NCBI RefSeq assembly: GCF_000182925.2
Contig: NC_026501.1
Coordinates: 62,001-126,000 of the forward strand
Source of the DNA: Neurospora crassa OR74A
Lineage: Eukaryota; Ascomycota; Sordariomycetes; Sordariales; Sordariaceae
Direction of reading: 5' to 3'
DNA: 64,000 nt
Shown here piece after piece: positions 24,337 to 35,794 of the stretch. The first letter of the stretch is position 1, and each line of letters begins with the position of its first letter. Position numbers and translations under genes: made by a program. The notes under the pieces were generated by a model. The model saw only the letters and a program-made list of their open reading frames with translations, searched no databases and was not told where the DNA came from.

Positions 24337-25381
24337 AGTAGAAGATATAGTAATACAATTAATAATAAGGAGAAAGGTCGAAAAGAAGCAATAATTAAAA
24401 ATGAGGGAGGTTGGCTGTACTGTATTAACGGTATAGGAAAGTCAAGTTTGGTAATAAGGAATTGGAAAGAGTTAATATCAACCAAAGACAGTTGATTGCA
24501 GCTTTAAATGTCGGATATTTAGTATATCTGAGGTATAGGACTTCCGAAGTGTCAAAAAATAGAAGAGTGCCTATTCTTAGGTCAATATCAGCTACTTAAT
24601 ATATTATAATAGAAATATTTTATAGAATATTTTTTTTTTTACTTTAATAATAATAATTGTAAAATCTAATAAAATTGTAATTTATAATTATATTTTTATT
24701 TTTAAATTTTTTTATTTATAAAAGGTAAAAATATATTAAAATCTATCATAAAATAAGAGGAATATTATTATTTCTGATCTTATATATTTTAAAGGGTATT
24801 TCTTTTTTTTCTATTATATAATTTAAAATTATTTATTTAAAATATAATTAGTAAAAGAATAATCTATACTACTTTTTATATTTAAATTAATAGTATTTTA
24901 TATAGATTTCTTATAATAAAAATTGTTTTTCTTAATTTATATATATATATATATATATATATTTAATCTGTCTATAATATTATAGAATTATTATATTTAG
25001 TATTAAAATAAATCAAGATTTTTTAAAATAAATAAAGCTATTTTCAAACTTTAGGGGATAAATATATAAATAAACTTTTGAACTTTTATATATTTAAATA
25101 CAATATTATTCTAGGATTGTTATTTTACTCTATTTAATATAATATAATATTTATTTAATATCTTCAATATTTATAGTATTTTACTTAATTTTAAACTAAT
25201 ATATATATTTCTTAATATATATTAATTAGGGATCGTATATAAAGATAATTTATATTATTACTTATATATACGAATTTAAATATTTAAAAATTCTTTTATA
25301 TTTAAATAGGTATTAAAAAGGGATTTTTAAATCTTTATTAACTTTTAATACTAGAATCTTTCTTAGCCTTTATATAAGTAA

Positions 25382-25428
<47 letters not shown>

Positions 25429-25838
25429 TATTATATAAGTAAAATTCGTATATAAATCAAAATATACATAATTTATTAATAGAATTATTTAATTTTCTAA
25501 CTATTTTTAATTATTATAAAGGAATAATAAATAGAAGTAATATTCTACTTTTATGTTAAATTAATATAAAGTTTCTTGGAATATTATATTAAATAATAAA
25601 TGAATATTATATATTTATATATATTTAAAATTTAAAAATATATAATATATATTATTTTATTATAACAGTATACGAAAGGCACTTTAAATATTATTATAAA
25701 ATTAAATATAATTTTGGTTTTTTAGTTATTATACCCTTTTATTCTCAAAAGACTATAATTGTTTTTAAACGTATATAAACGTTTAAATCCGTACTTTATA
25801 AAATAGGTAAGCGTAGATATACTAAATATCTACTACAT
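24337..25838. other. AT-rich spacer with (TA)n tracts
   Basis: Nothing coding is seen. TA dinucleotide runs lie at about 24,941-24,962 and 25,390-25,424. Confidence 0.6.
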
Positions 25839-26600
25839 TTAACTCTTACGTAGGGCAATCTTATAGCGAACCTAAGCTAAAACCTTCTCTAAATTACGAA
25901 CCTTACAATTCTAAATAATTTCGGCCGAAAACGGAACAATATAATCGTCCTCCTTCTCCTTCGCCTTCTCGTATACTATAAATATAAAAAGTTAATTATT
26001 ATAAAATATTAATTAAAAAAAAAATATAATATACCCTTACGGAAGTTACAATTAGTACCTTCGCCCTTATAAAAATAGTTCGTACAAATATATTCCGTAA
26101 ACTTAATACTAGAAATAATATACTTCTCGAAGGGGCTATAATTATTAATTTTAATATACTTCGTACAAGTACGAGTATTGGCGCAACCTATAAAGAGGTA
26201 GCGGGCTAAACCTACGAAATATTTACGGCGGTTGAACTTTAATTCCGATATAACTTCGCCGGTTTTAGTTTAGAAGATTTTGAATTGAAAGGCGCGGGGT
26301 ACAATCTATATTATTTAGTTAGGATCAACTACTTCCAATTAGAATTAATTAATACTAATAAATATTACTTACTTTACGCTAAGATAGAATTTTATATACT
26401 TTATTAATATCGTAATTAAAAAGTTTCTTAATAATAAAACGAATAGTATTAATATTGTCCTACTACTAGTCGCCCGTCTTTATAATATATACCGCCGATA
26501 TTCCCTCGGCTAACAATTTATTATAGTATTTAAAGGGGTACAATTATACTATTAATTTAGTATTACTAGGGCGCTCATTATTAAATATAGTTACTATATA
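25839..26600 (-). pseudogene. RIP-killed three-exon gene, DUF3716-like cysteine pattern
   Basis: Minus-strand exons are about 26,600-26,373, 26,305-26,035 and 25,975-25,839. Intron 1 (26,306-26,372) keeps GTAAGT, a CTAAC branch point and TATAG. Intron 2 (25,976-26,034) keeps GTATAT and TATAG, and both preserve the frame. Exon 2 has about 80 codons with a single TAA. It contains GCANTRTCTKY, then SPFEKYI and ICTNYFYKGEGTNCNFRK. Reading three Tyr as mutated Cys gives paired cysteines and a C-T-N-C-x-Y-x-x-E-G-x-x-C-x-F-R motif, as in the fungal DUF3716 family. The tail is Lys/Glu-rich. The stop is TAA at 25,839-25,841; the start codon is not identified. Family assignment rests on recalled motif shape. 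Confidence 0.6.
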
Positions 26601-26814
26601 CCCTATTAATATATACTTTATATATATTGTATATGCGTATAGAATATACTTACTAATTAATCGTTATTAGTTATAAATATTATTTTTTAATACGTTATTG
26701 TTAGAGTAAAAGTATTAAGAATGTTTTACTATACAAGGATATATAAGAAAGTGGGGTTTGGGGAAGGTGAGATACACTTGAACTATATTTAATTGCTATA
26801 CTGAATCTATATTA

Positions 26815-26830
26815 ACGCGCCCGGGCGCGT
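26815..26830. repeat. 16-bp GC palindrome at the block boundary
   Basis: ACGCGCCCGGGCGCGT is a perfect inverted repeat. It lies exactly where AT-rich RIP sequence gives way to normal composition. Confidence 0.7.
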
Positions 26831-29323
26831 ACCTATTGCCTGCAGCTGGCACAGACCTTTTTTCTTTCAACTTTTGGATAAACGACCCAAGGCACACTTG
26901 GGCCACCGTAAAGTACCTTAGGACATGGATGGAGCGACGAGGGAAGAAGAGGCAACATCAACAACAACGACGACCGCGACTTCCTCTCGATGATCGAACG
27001 ATTCACCTCTTTGGGGAAACACTACTCCACAACTCGACTTCTGGGTTTGGAGTTTCAGTTTTCGGCGGTTCCGACTTACAAATACCTCTGCTGACGGTCC
27101 CTTCAACTTCCCTCAACTCAAGGAACTCCAACAAAGGATCCTTCTCCATCGCAACGCTTATGGCACCCCCTTGTCATAACCCAGGATTTCAGACTAGGCG
27201 CCAACCTGCGCCCCTAAAAGGCACCATCCTATCCCCATTTCGGGGATAGCTTCCCCTCTAGCGAGAATCCTTCAGCGGCCCGCTGGTTCGTTAACGCCGA
27301 GCTGGGCTGGTGTTCCTTCTGCCGAAAATCGACATCAACACTTCCATCGTCTATCACGTCCTATCTGTAACCATCATCGTCTCAATCCATCGTCCCGTCT
27401 GACCTACTATGCCATGTTTGGTGCACCGGCCCGCCTCACGTTCACATGAGCATCATCGGGAGCCCTCCCAGTAATGCGAGGAAATGAGCTGGCGGAGAAG
27501 TATCAGTGAATTTCATGACAGTAACGAGCCTTCGGTTACCCCGGGATTCAGACTATGTTCCATTTTGGCAGCGAATGAATCGCTTTGTCTCTCGATCAAT
27601 TCGGGGCCTGTTGACACTTTCAGTTCGAACGAGAGGACCATATCATCGGCGTAGCAGGGAAATCGATCGAGAAGGACTAAAGCAACCACCTTCGCAGGTT
27701 ATATAACGGAATGGAACCGTGCACGAGAGACGATGCAATGCAGCGTGGTTGACAGTTAGGGTTTTTGTTCTATCCCCGGGGTCATGCCCACATGTTTCGA
27801 CAACTTGACGAAACCGGGCACTGCTCGGCTTTTCTGAGCTTCTTTCCACAAGTTCCAAGCCAGCATCGCCCTACACTACTTTGAGCGGATGGAACAGTGG
27901 AAGTATTGAAGCGGTGTACCTAACAGTGGGATCTTTTCATTTGCGAAAAGCTGCACTGGGTACACTGCGGTCAAACTGAGGGCACCCTTGCAAGCCATAG
28001 CCCTATGAGCCCTATAGGGCTAAGGACTATACACTGCCCGTGCATGCCAACAGCACTCCAGGACCTTCATCACCTTCATGACACTCAGGTCACGGTGTGC
28101 TTTGCACTGGTGGTTCTTTTCTGTATCTTTTGGAATGACCTTTTGAGGTACGGATGGGGAGGCTGTCGTTGAGATTTGAACCGTACCTAGGTACCTATGT
28201 ACCGCAGAGCCACTTTCAGGGGGGGACTGCGTGCTGACCACAGCAAGAAAGAGACATCAACACTCATACCAACCTTGACCGGCACTTAACGAGTAGACAA
28301 CAGCAGTTGAAGGACTGGCAAAGAATTCCCACCGACGAACGCGCCGTCATTATCTCGAAGTCAGGTCATATTACGTTTAACTCCCCAAAAGCTACCCTAC
28401 GATAGCATCGGGACGGCTCACCACGCTCCGACTCTACAGTTACAGTCCATCTCTTTGATTGTTTGAAGATGGCTGGGGACGTCTCAATCTTTTCGGAAGC
28501 ATCGTCAAGCCCCTTTTAGAGATCTAAATTGCTGCCTAGCCGCCCGGTTAGAATGAACGTCCGAATTTTTCTCGCTACTTGGACCAATGATAGGCAGACA
28601 ACAAGAACTCCCGTCGCTATATCCACCGGCGGCTAGGGTAGCATAAGCGTGACAACGACAAGGAATAACCAGGGGTGACTTGCCCTGCTGTTCACCCTGG
28701 CTGCTGGCCGCTGATCTCAAATTCTGATGTTGCCTGGCCTTGCCCTCCGCCGTGCCGGGCGGTAAGACAAGATTTCTTCTAGAAGAAAGCAACAGACCGG
28801 ACAAGCCGGGATGCCTGATACATGCGTACGCCATAAAAAAAGACGAGAGTGGGTGAGACTTCCTACACCCGCAGTGCAGTGGTGCCATGGTAACCCCCCT
28901 TTTCTTCTTTGTCCCATGTCCAGCCTTCCCACTCCAGCCACCACGGCAATTGCTTGTCATGTCATCATGTACTCCACGCCTGGAGCCGCAAGTCTCCAAT
29001 CTGGGCCCCCAAGTCAGAAATAAGACCAGGGCTTGATTTCTAAGTTCCTAGACGTCTTACTCTCCGGAACACTGGAGACATGAGCTGCGTGATATCATTG
29101 CCTGGTACATATAGGCCGACAAAGCTGTGGAATGACACTCTGATGGAGTCAGCTCTTGACTCGTTCTTGGGGCAATGTCTCGACAACGATCGCGCCTGAA
29201 CCCGCCAGTGCACAAAATGATGAAAACTTCAAGTCATTCTAGGCATTGTCTACAGGTACGCTTTTCACAACACCTGGATCACGATATCTTTGAAGCCTCT
29301 TGAGACCTTCAGCATGAACAAGG
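26831..29323. other. intergenic, no gene supported
   Basis: Normal composition, with only short open frames that lack ATG context or known features. The 14-bp perfect palindrome AGCCCTATAGGGCT lies at 28,008-28,021, and a CCTAGGTACCTATGTACC cluster near 28,188. This stretch should hold the promoter of the next gene. Confidence 0.5.
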
Positions 29324-31304
29324 ATGATCAAGACAAAGGCCGATCAAACGACGAAATGGGGAACGGCTTGCGCTCAATGCGCTGCAGCCAAAGCAAAGTG
29401 CTCTCGAACGTCCGAGTTACGGGGGTCCAAGTGCGACAGATGCGAGCGGTTGCTCAAGACCTGTACGGAACGAATGCAGAGGCCTAGGAAGCCCAGACGG
29501 TCAAGGACACCAAGGTTTGTTTCCATTACCCTTGGGCATTCACCATGATCTACCCTCGGTGCTCTCTAACCGCCTTGGCTTCCATTCAGCAGGAAAGAAT
29601 ATGCATCTTCTTCCATCTACGTTGACACCGACGGCTCCCTTTCACCTCCCTTCACTACATCAACCGCAGATTTCACATCAACATCAATCGGCAACCTCGC
29701 TGCGGACATATCTCTGCAACAGGCCCCGTTGAAAAGCGCGACCTCGTCACCCCTACTCTCTATAACCCTCTCCCCGCCTCCCGCCCTTGGGACATCGGTT
29801 CCGCTTTTCGATAACCTCCAAAATTGCCCATGCTCCCCATCAAATCCTACTGCAGATGAAGACGCTGTGCAAACGTTCCTGACCCAAATCCAACCAAGTT
29901 TCCCGTTTATATTAGTTCCAAATAACGTGGATAGTCAAGCGTTGGCAGTGGAGAGGCCGGTGCTCATGTCAGCGATCCGCCTTGCGGCTGCCACCACTTC
30001 CACTGCCACGACAAACGTGTCAGAGTCAACATTACTAAGTCAGGTATATCAGTTTGTCAACCATGTCTCGAGGATGGTGACGCTGAGGGGAGAGTGCACC
30101 CTAGAGATGCTGATGGCAGCTGTGATGGTGCTTGGACGGTGGAGATGGTGGTGTGAACAGCATAGAGGAGGGTTTAACAGTCTGTTAGGGATAGCGGAAG
30201 GTTTGGTCCAGGACTTGGGACTCAACCGCAACCCGAGGCAGACCCAAGAGGAAGAGGAGAGGGTAACTGATATTAAGAAGAGATTATTACTCGGAGTATG
30301 GTATTTACGGTCATGGTATGTTTTCCTTTCGTTGCTTCGATTCCAGATCCCTTCTCCCATACAGAGGGTACCCGGCGGGGTGTTCACGGGTTGTAGAAAG
30401 CTGGATGCCCAGAACAGCTAATAGGAGATGACCAACAGCGCCGCAATACATCAATCCCAGCTCTCACCAACAGTCTTCACGCCTTACATGCTCCAATGCC
30501 TCAAAGATCTTGAAGTGTCGAGCCAGCCTTCCGACCAAGTGCTCGTTCAAGCCGTCAAAGTCCAACATCTTGAGGAGAGAATACGAAGACTGAACGACGA
30601 TCTACCCAGTTTCGACCCAACAGAAGATGAAGCAAATATCGCAAGAATTATCGGTTTGAGGAACGACTGGGAGTTGTTGAGCCGGAGCTCTTCCGAGCTG
30701 ATGCACAATCGTGAGTCTTTATTGTTGTTTTCTTGCGCATGAGCGTTACACCACCATCCCAAACCTATATTCCTGTCACACCAACGAGAAATACATAGGG
30801 TAGTCTGAGCCCAAATCTTCCCCCAACTCTTCTTTCCTATTATCAAGACACCGAAAACACAAACAGCTAACAACCACAAAAGCATTGGTAGCCTCCCACC
30901 TCAAAACGGCCTTCCTCCGCCTCCACGAGCCTCTCAAGCAGACTTTCCACATACATCCAGATATATCAAGCCCACCCCCAATCCCTACCTCTAATCTGCT
31001 CTTACTTGTAGCTTCATCAACTGGGTCCTCCTCCTTTCCTACCTCTACTACCTCTACAAACTCGGAGTATCAGGACTATGAGTTGGATTTTGATGTGGAT
31101 GTTGAGATGGCTGGCCCACCAACTCGCGGGATGCAGTACGGTGGCCATGATCAGAGTCAAGATTACAGACAGCAGATGCAAGGGCAGCAGTGGGCTGCGG
31201 CAGGAGCACAAGGATGGCCGGAAGAGAATGCAGGTGCGGTAATGTTCTGGGGGCGGGAACATCATGAGCACCAGATACATGGACAGCATGGGTACCAGAG
31301 ATAG
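29324..31304 (+). CDS. Zn2Cys6 transcription factor 1 (four exons)
   Basis: A predicted fungal binuclear-cluster regulator of about 535 residues. Exons are 29,324-29,514, 29,593-30,315, 30,439-30,710 and 30,883-31,304. The Zn cluster is at residues 16-47, with Cys at 16, 19, 26, 37, 40 and 47; the third-to-fourth Cys loop is long (10 residues). The middle part (LLLGVWYLRS joined to AAIHQSQLSPTVFTPYM) follows the usual fungal_trans pattern. The tail is Gln/Gly-rich. Introns have GTTTGT, GTATGT and GTGAGT donors, with branch points CTAAT and CTAAC before the last two acceptors. The intron 2 acceptor (30,438) was chosen because nearer AGs give stops. It lies tail to tail with the second Zn2Cys6 gene 385 bp away. 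Target genes are unknown. Confidence 0.82.
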
Positions 31305-31688
31305 GGACATGGAGGTTGGGGGCAGGGGAGGTGAACATAACTTGGCAGTGGCATTGATGTGAACAAGTTGAACATGCATAGAAGGCGTCTCGTGGAGGAT
31401 TCGGGATTGGTATATCTTAGTACCTCTATATGGGAACGCATAAGTATGGCTCTTGCTTCTCTCAACTTGTAGCATTTGGATGCAAAGGTTGTTCCGTCGT
31501 TGTTGCCTTCCGCGAATGATTCAAGCTCGAGATTGCGTACCTTGGTCGAACAGTCCGTCACCAAGATTGCAACACCGAGTCGATCTTGCATCGTATCACT
31601 GGCAACAGCTCGACGCAGGTGCCAATTATAGCACGAAACAACTGGAAAACCTGGACTTTAACCTGCAGATCGAAGTCTACTAGGCTCA
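31305..31688. other. tail-to-tail intergenic region
   Basis: This is a 3'-3' space between two convergent regulator genes. No further feature is seen. Confidence 0.6.
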
Positions 31689-34600
31689 CTACCTCTCCAA
31701 GTCCATCCTCATCATCCCCATACTACCACCACCGCTACCACGACGATCATCTTGGTTCATCGCCTGATAACCGCCCGAAATCACCGGATCAACAGGCACA
31801 TCCCCGTTCCCATTCAACCCAATTCCACCACTCACGGGCAAACTCCACCCCAACCATTCCAAAATACTCGCCTGCTCGCTCTCCAAATCCAACAAGCCAC
31901 TCAACAAGTTGGTACTTCCATTTCCATTCCCATTCTCACCTGCACCAGTTGCACTTCCTCTCCGCGAAGAGTGCTGTCCCCAATCCCCCGCTGCAAACTC
32001 TTCATCGCCTATTCCCTCCAGCTTCTGACTCCCCGGCGCTCCAAAACTTTGATGCAGGAGCATTATCAGACTAACCGAGACTCTGGCGAGGGAGTAATCC
32101 ACCGCCACCGGCTTGCCGTTGGAGTTCATAGTCGCGTGCGGAGATGGGAGGGTAAGGAGGTAGCTGCGATCTTGGGGTTCGAGGGCCAGGGGCGGCGGGC
32201 GTTGTTGTTGTTGTCGACGCTGCTGCTGTTGTTCCCACAGTCGAAAAGTGACAGAAGATTCCACAACCGCAAGCAAAGCCCTCATGCGCCTCCACCACCT
32301 CTCTGCTCCATCTCTCCCCCCTCCCAAGCGAGCGCACAGCTCCAAAACAACAAGACAATCGCGTACACGCTCGAGTTCGCCGTACCAGCCATAGCGGTCT
32401 TGGTATTCCCATTCGTTCATGCTGTTTGTCTCACCTCCCGTGCCTCTTGATGTTGTTTGTGGAGGGTAAAGACCGATGCTGTTGATCATCTTGCCTACTA
32501 CTGACCAGAGCAAAACCGCGCAGCTGGTATAAGCCTGGAACCCAGCCGTCCAGGAGGGCATTAGAATTTCGTCGTCATTGTGAATCATTCTCCGCAACAC
32601 CACGGCGCTCAGTCCGGCGACGCGGATCGCGTCATCCGCGTGCTCCAGGAGAAGTTCCCGAAGGGGTGTGTCCAGTGCATGATGTCCCTCGTGGTTGCCG
32701 TGCAGCCGGCAGGTGATGCTTTGGGAGATTAACCAGCGGTAGAGCAAGGTGATGGAGTCGGAGTAGAGGATGTGGATGTGATGGATGGAGCGATGTGTTT
32801 CGAGGAGCCCGGAGGTCGTGCCTGAAGAGGCTCCGGAAGTCGTCCGGGGGAAGGGCGAACCGGCGGGCGAGAAGCGAGAGAGGTTGTGGAAGTTGAGTTG
32901 GATGGTGGAGGGGAGGGTGTGGTACCAATGGCGAAGGGAGTGAAGGACGTGACGGATGGAGTGGGGAGTGAGATCCCGGTTGGAGGCGCGGAGGCGTAGG
33001 ATGAAAGATTTAATGTAGCAGAGACGGGTTAGGGCTATTTCGGTGACTATGGGAAGTGTTAGTTGGAGACGAGATCGGTGGTGATGGTGGTGGTGGTGAT
33101 GCTAGTGTTTCGTGAAGGGGATGAAGGATTGACACAGGGGCGGTTGTGATGGTGACACTGTGCAAAAAAGGGGCGTTGTAAACAATGACAACAAAGAAAC
33201 CAAACGCCCGGACTTACTCTCAACCAAATCCGCATTCTCGGGATACGGCGGCTCAGCTTCCGGACTCTGCTACTGGTCAGCATATTGTGCTCTCTCTCTC
33301 TCTCTTAAGGCCGAGAATCCGAGGCATCTAATAGTAGTTTGGAGATTATAGGCCTCCCAATAGCCTCCCAATAGTTCCAAACAGCTATTCAAGAAAAATA
33401 ACTCACCAATTGTCTCTCAACCAACAAGTCGCTACCAATAATGTATCCGTGAGCCGAGCTCAGCCAACTGGAGACGACGGAAACATTAGCATTCCTGGCA
33501 ACACAGCAGGGAACTACCTCTACCTGTCCAATAGCGACAAAACCGACGATCAGTGGAGAAAGCGGCCGGTTCCGCAGTTCCCCCCTTTGTCACACCACAC
33601 CATCCATCCAATACGTCGTCCATTGGCACCATGCCGGCACGCGCACGCACACGGTCCGTGCAGCAGCAACGACGACATGGAATGGAACGACATCGAAACA
33701 AGTTGACGTTGATACAACAACAGATAAAAAACGATACGTACCTCGCCAGGAAAACCAACGTCCGCCAACTTCTTCCATGGCCGATTGTTTCCTTGTGCGG
33801 CAGCACAGGAGGTGACAAGGCGAGCTGCGCCTGCAAGGAAGAAGCAGAAGAAGAAGAAGAAGAGGAAGCAGCAGCAGCAGCAGCAGCCAGAGTCTGGTGG
33901 TGTCTCTGCGCCTGTTGGGCTTCGAGTAGCTGTGCCTGTTTCTGCGCTGCATCGTGATTCATCCTGTAGGCTCTAGAAAACAGGTTTATTCCCGTTTCTT
34001 TAAAAGGGGGGAGGATTGCAGATCTTGGCGTTAGTGCATCTCGATTCAGTCTGTGTTCGATTCGGACGGGAGAGATGGGCCGTAGATCTCCCCAGCCGTG
34101 AATGAGGATCTTCTCACAACTTCTTCTTGTTCCAACCTCGTTCTTTCCTTCCAGTCTAAGCTCCTATTGCACTGCAATTGCGATTGGTCTTTCATGACAT
34201 GAGGTGTTTCTGGAAGGAATGAAGGGTGGAAAAGGAGGGGGGAAAAGAGGAAGCTGAAAGACTGGAAAGCCGGCGGAGAGAAGGAAAGAAAAAAGGCAAA
34301 GGGGGGGAAGGAAACACACCAACATAACTGAGCGCCAACCCAGGCTTATTCATAATCACTGTCCCCGCCAGCAGCGCACATACTCGTACTGCGTCCAACG
34401 GCGCGTGCTCGATAACCACATCCAAGTAATGTCTGGCGATATTCGTAAACGCTTCTTGTTCTTGAACCCGGCTGTCCGTCTGCGCATCCATAAGGCATTG
34501 AGAACCAAGGGAGGTGACGGCTGTGAGGCAGCTGAGGGCTATTTGTTGTTGCCGTTTTCGGTCCATGGGGGCAGAATTCAGTGTAGCGTCGTCAAGGCCG

Positions 34601-35794
34601 GAGGCGATTCGGTGCAGAGATTTGAGCTCGTCGCGGGAAAAGGGCTGGAAGAGCTGGTCGATACGGATAAAGTACTCGTTGATAGCGGCGTTGGTAGTCT
34701 CGAGGTCGGGAAGCGGAATCTGAATGGCTGCCGATGGGAAGGATTGTCGTCGTCCATTGCTGCTGCTGCTGAACGCTCCTCCTGGAGACGGATTGACCGC
34801 GGTGCTGCTGTTGTCCACCCATAGTTGCCACGGCGTCGGAGACAAGATGGGCGGTTCGGTCGAGATTGATGCTCGATCACGAAAGGGAGACGCTTCCTCT
34901 TGTTCCTGGTGTGCCAGACCGGTCATGGACTGGCCAGAGCTGTGCCGTGACCCAGAAGCCGTAGAGACATTCCCAAGCGAGGCCGTAACCGTCGATGGCG
35001 ATGTGCCGGTAGGGGTATTCATGTTCTCATCCTCATCAACAGCCGCCATGGGGGTGAAGAAATCGTCAGGCGTCTGCTTCAGCTCCTCAATCAAGCGCAC
35101 CGCCTGCTCAGCCGTCGCTTTTCTCAGCTGCTGCATCGTCTTCTCCAGCAGTGCCAGGCGCGACTTCATGGCCTTGTACCGCGACTGGCCTTCTTCGCCA
35201 TCGTAACCGCATTGTCGTCCTTTGGCTTTGCAGTTGTTGCACTTGGGACGTTGTCCGCCGCACTAGATCAGGGGGGTTGCCCGTGGTAAACAAGAACCGG
35301 GACAAGGGTTAGCAAACACTGACATAACGCAGGCCAACGTTGACTTGACACGCGGGTGGCTAACGGGTAATACGGGTATGCAAGCCACGGGAAATAGGCG
35401 AAATGATGGGATAGGGGTGGCAAAGAATGACTTGAAGGACATTATGAATAGTGTCGAGCACCAGAAAAGCAAACAAATGTCACACCTTGGCCTTTGTCTT
35501 GCGGCAGTCACGGCATGCTTGAACCACACTGCGCTTTCTCCTCGGAAGCACAATACTTTCCAATCGCTGTGGCCCTTGGACGGATATTGGTAGGCCTGTA
35601 TTTCCGGCAGCAACTGAAAAGCCCGGGGCAACGACATGGGGGAGATTGTGAGTGTGACGCTGTTGTTGTTGTTGTTGTTGTTGCTGCTCAGCGTGGTCTC
35701 GTGGCTGTAGTGCTGGTTGTGCTGCTACTCCCTCAACATCGTGGCCGCCGTTGGTTGGGATGGAAGCTGGTCGAATCTCGCGAAAGTTTTGCAT
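31689..35794 (-). CDS. Zn2Cys6 transcription factor 2 (six exons)
   Basis: A predicted binuclear-cluster regulator of about 985 residues. Exons, in reading order, are 35,794-35,486, 35,262-34,316, 33,972-33,742, 33,467-33,407, 33,269-33,218 and 33,046-31,689. Splicing joins ACRDCRKTKAK to CGGQRPKCNNCKAKGRQC, giving Cys 94, 97, 104, 111, 114 and 121. A poly-Gln run (residues 37-45) precedes it, and Ala/Ser runs lie in exon 3. Exons 3-4 give the family motif RTLVFLASWLSSAHGYIIG (fungal_trans domain). Donors are GTGTGA, GTTTCC, GTACGT, GTGAGT and GTAAGT; several branch points (CTAAT, CTGACC, CTAAC) are clear. The exon 2 donor (34,315, GTTTCC) is unusual and is the weakest junction; phase leaves few alternatives. 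Target genes are unknown. Confidence 0.82.

Larger units (their letters stand above)
1021..26814. repeat. AT-rich RIP-mutated repeat block
   Basis: About 25.8 kb of very AT-rich sequence is dominated by TpA, with few CpA/TpG steps and stops in every frame. Direct comparison of paired LTRs inside it shows differences that are almost all C/T or G/A. This is the signature of fungal repeat-induced point mutation. Such blocks are usually constitutive heterochromatin (H3K9me3, DNA methylation) in Neurospora; that chromatin state is inference here. The block contains two nested-in LTR elements, remnants of older reading frames and two 100-N gaps. No intact gene is visible. Confidence 0.93.

Noticed and set aside
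24941-25424. (TA)n runs as regulatory or origin signals
   Set aside because: Simple AT dinucleotide runs are expected in RIP-mutated DNA; nothing else supports a function.
1021-26814. Giant Starship-like mobile element as explanation of the whole block
   Set aside because: No tyrosine-recombinase captain gene was recognised near either end and no matching block termini were found; LTR elements plus relics explain most of it.
26836-27249. 137-codon open frame right after the RIP block
   Set aside because: It starts with TTG, not ATG, and has no recognisable feature or splice partner.
28505-28999. 164-codon minus-strand open frame
   Set aside because: No domain, composition typical of a chance frame in GC-rich DNA, overlapping other frames of similar quality.
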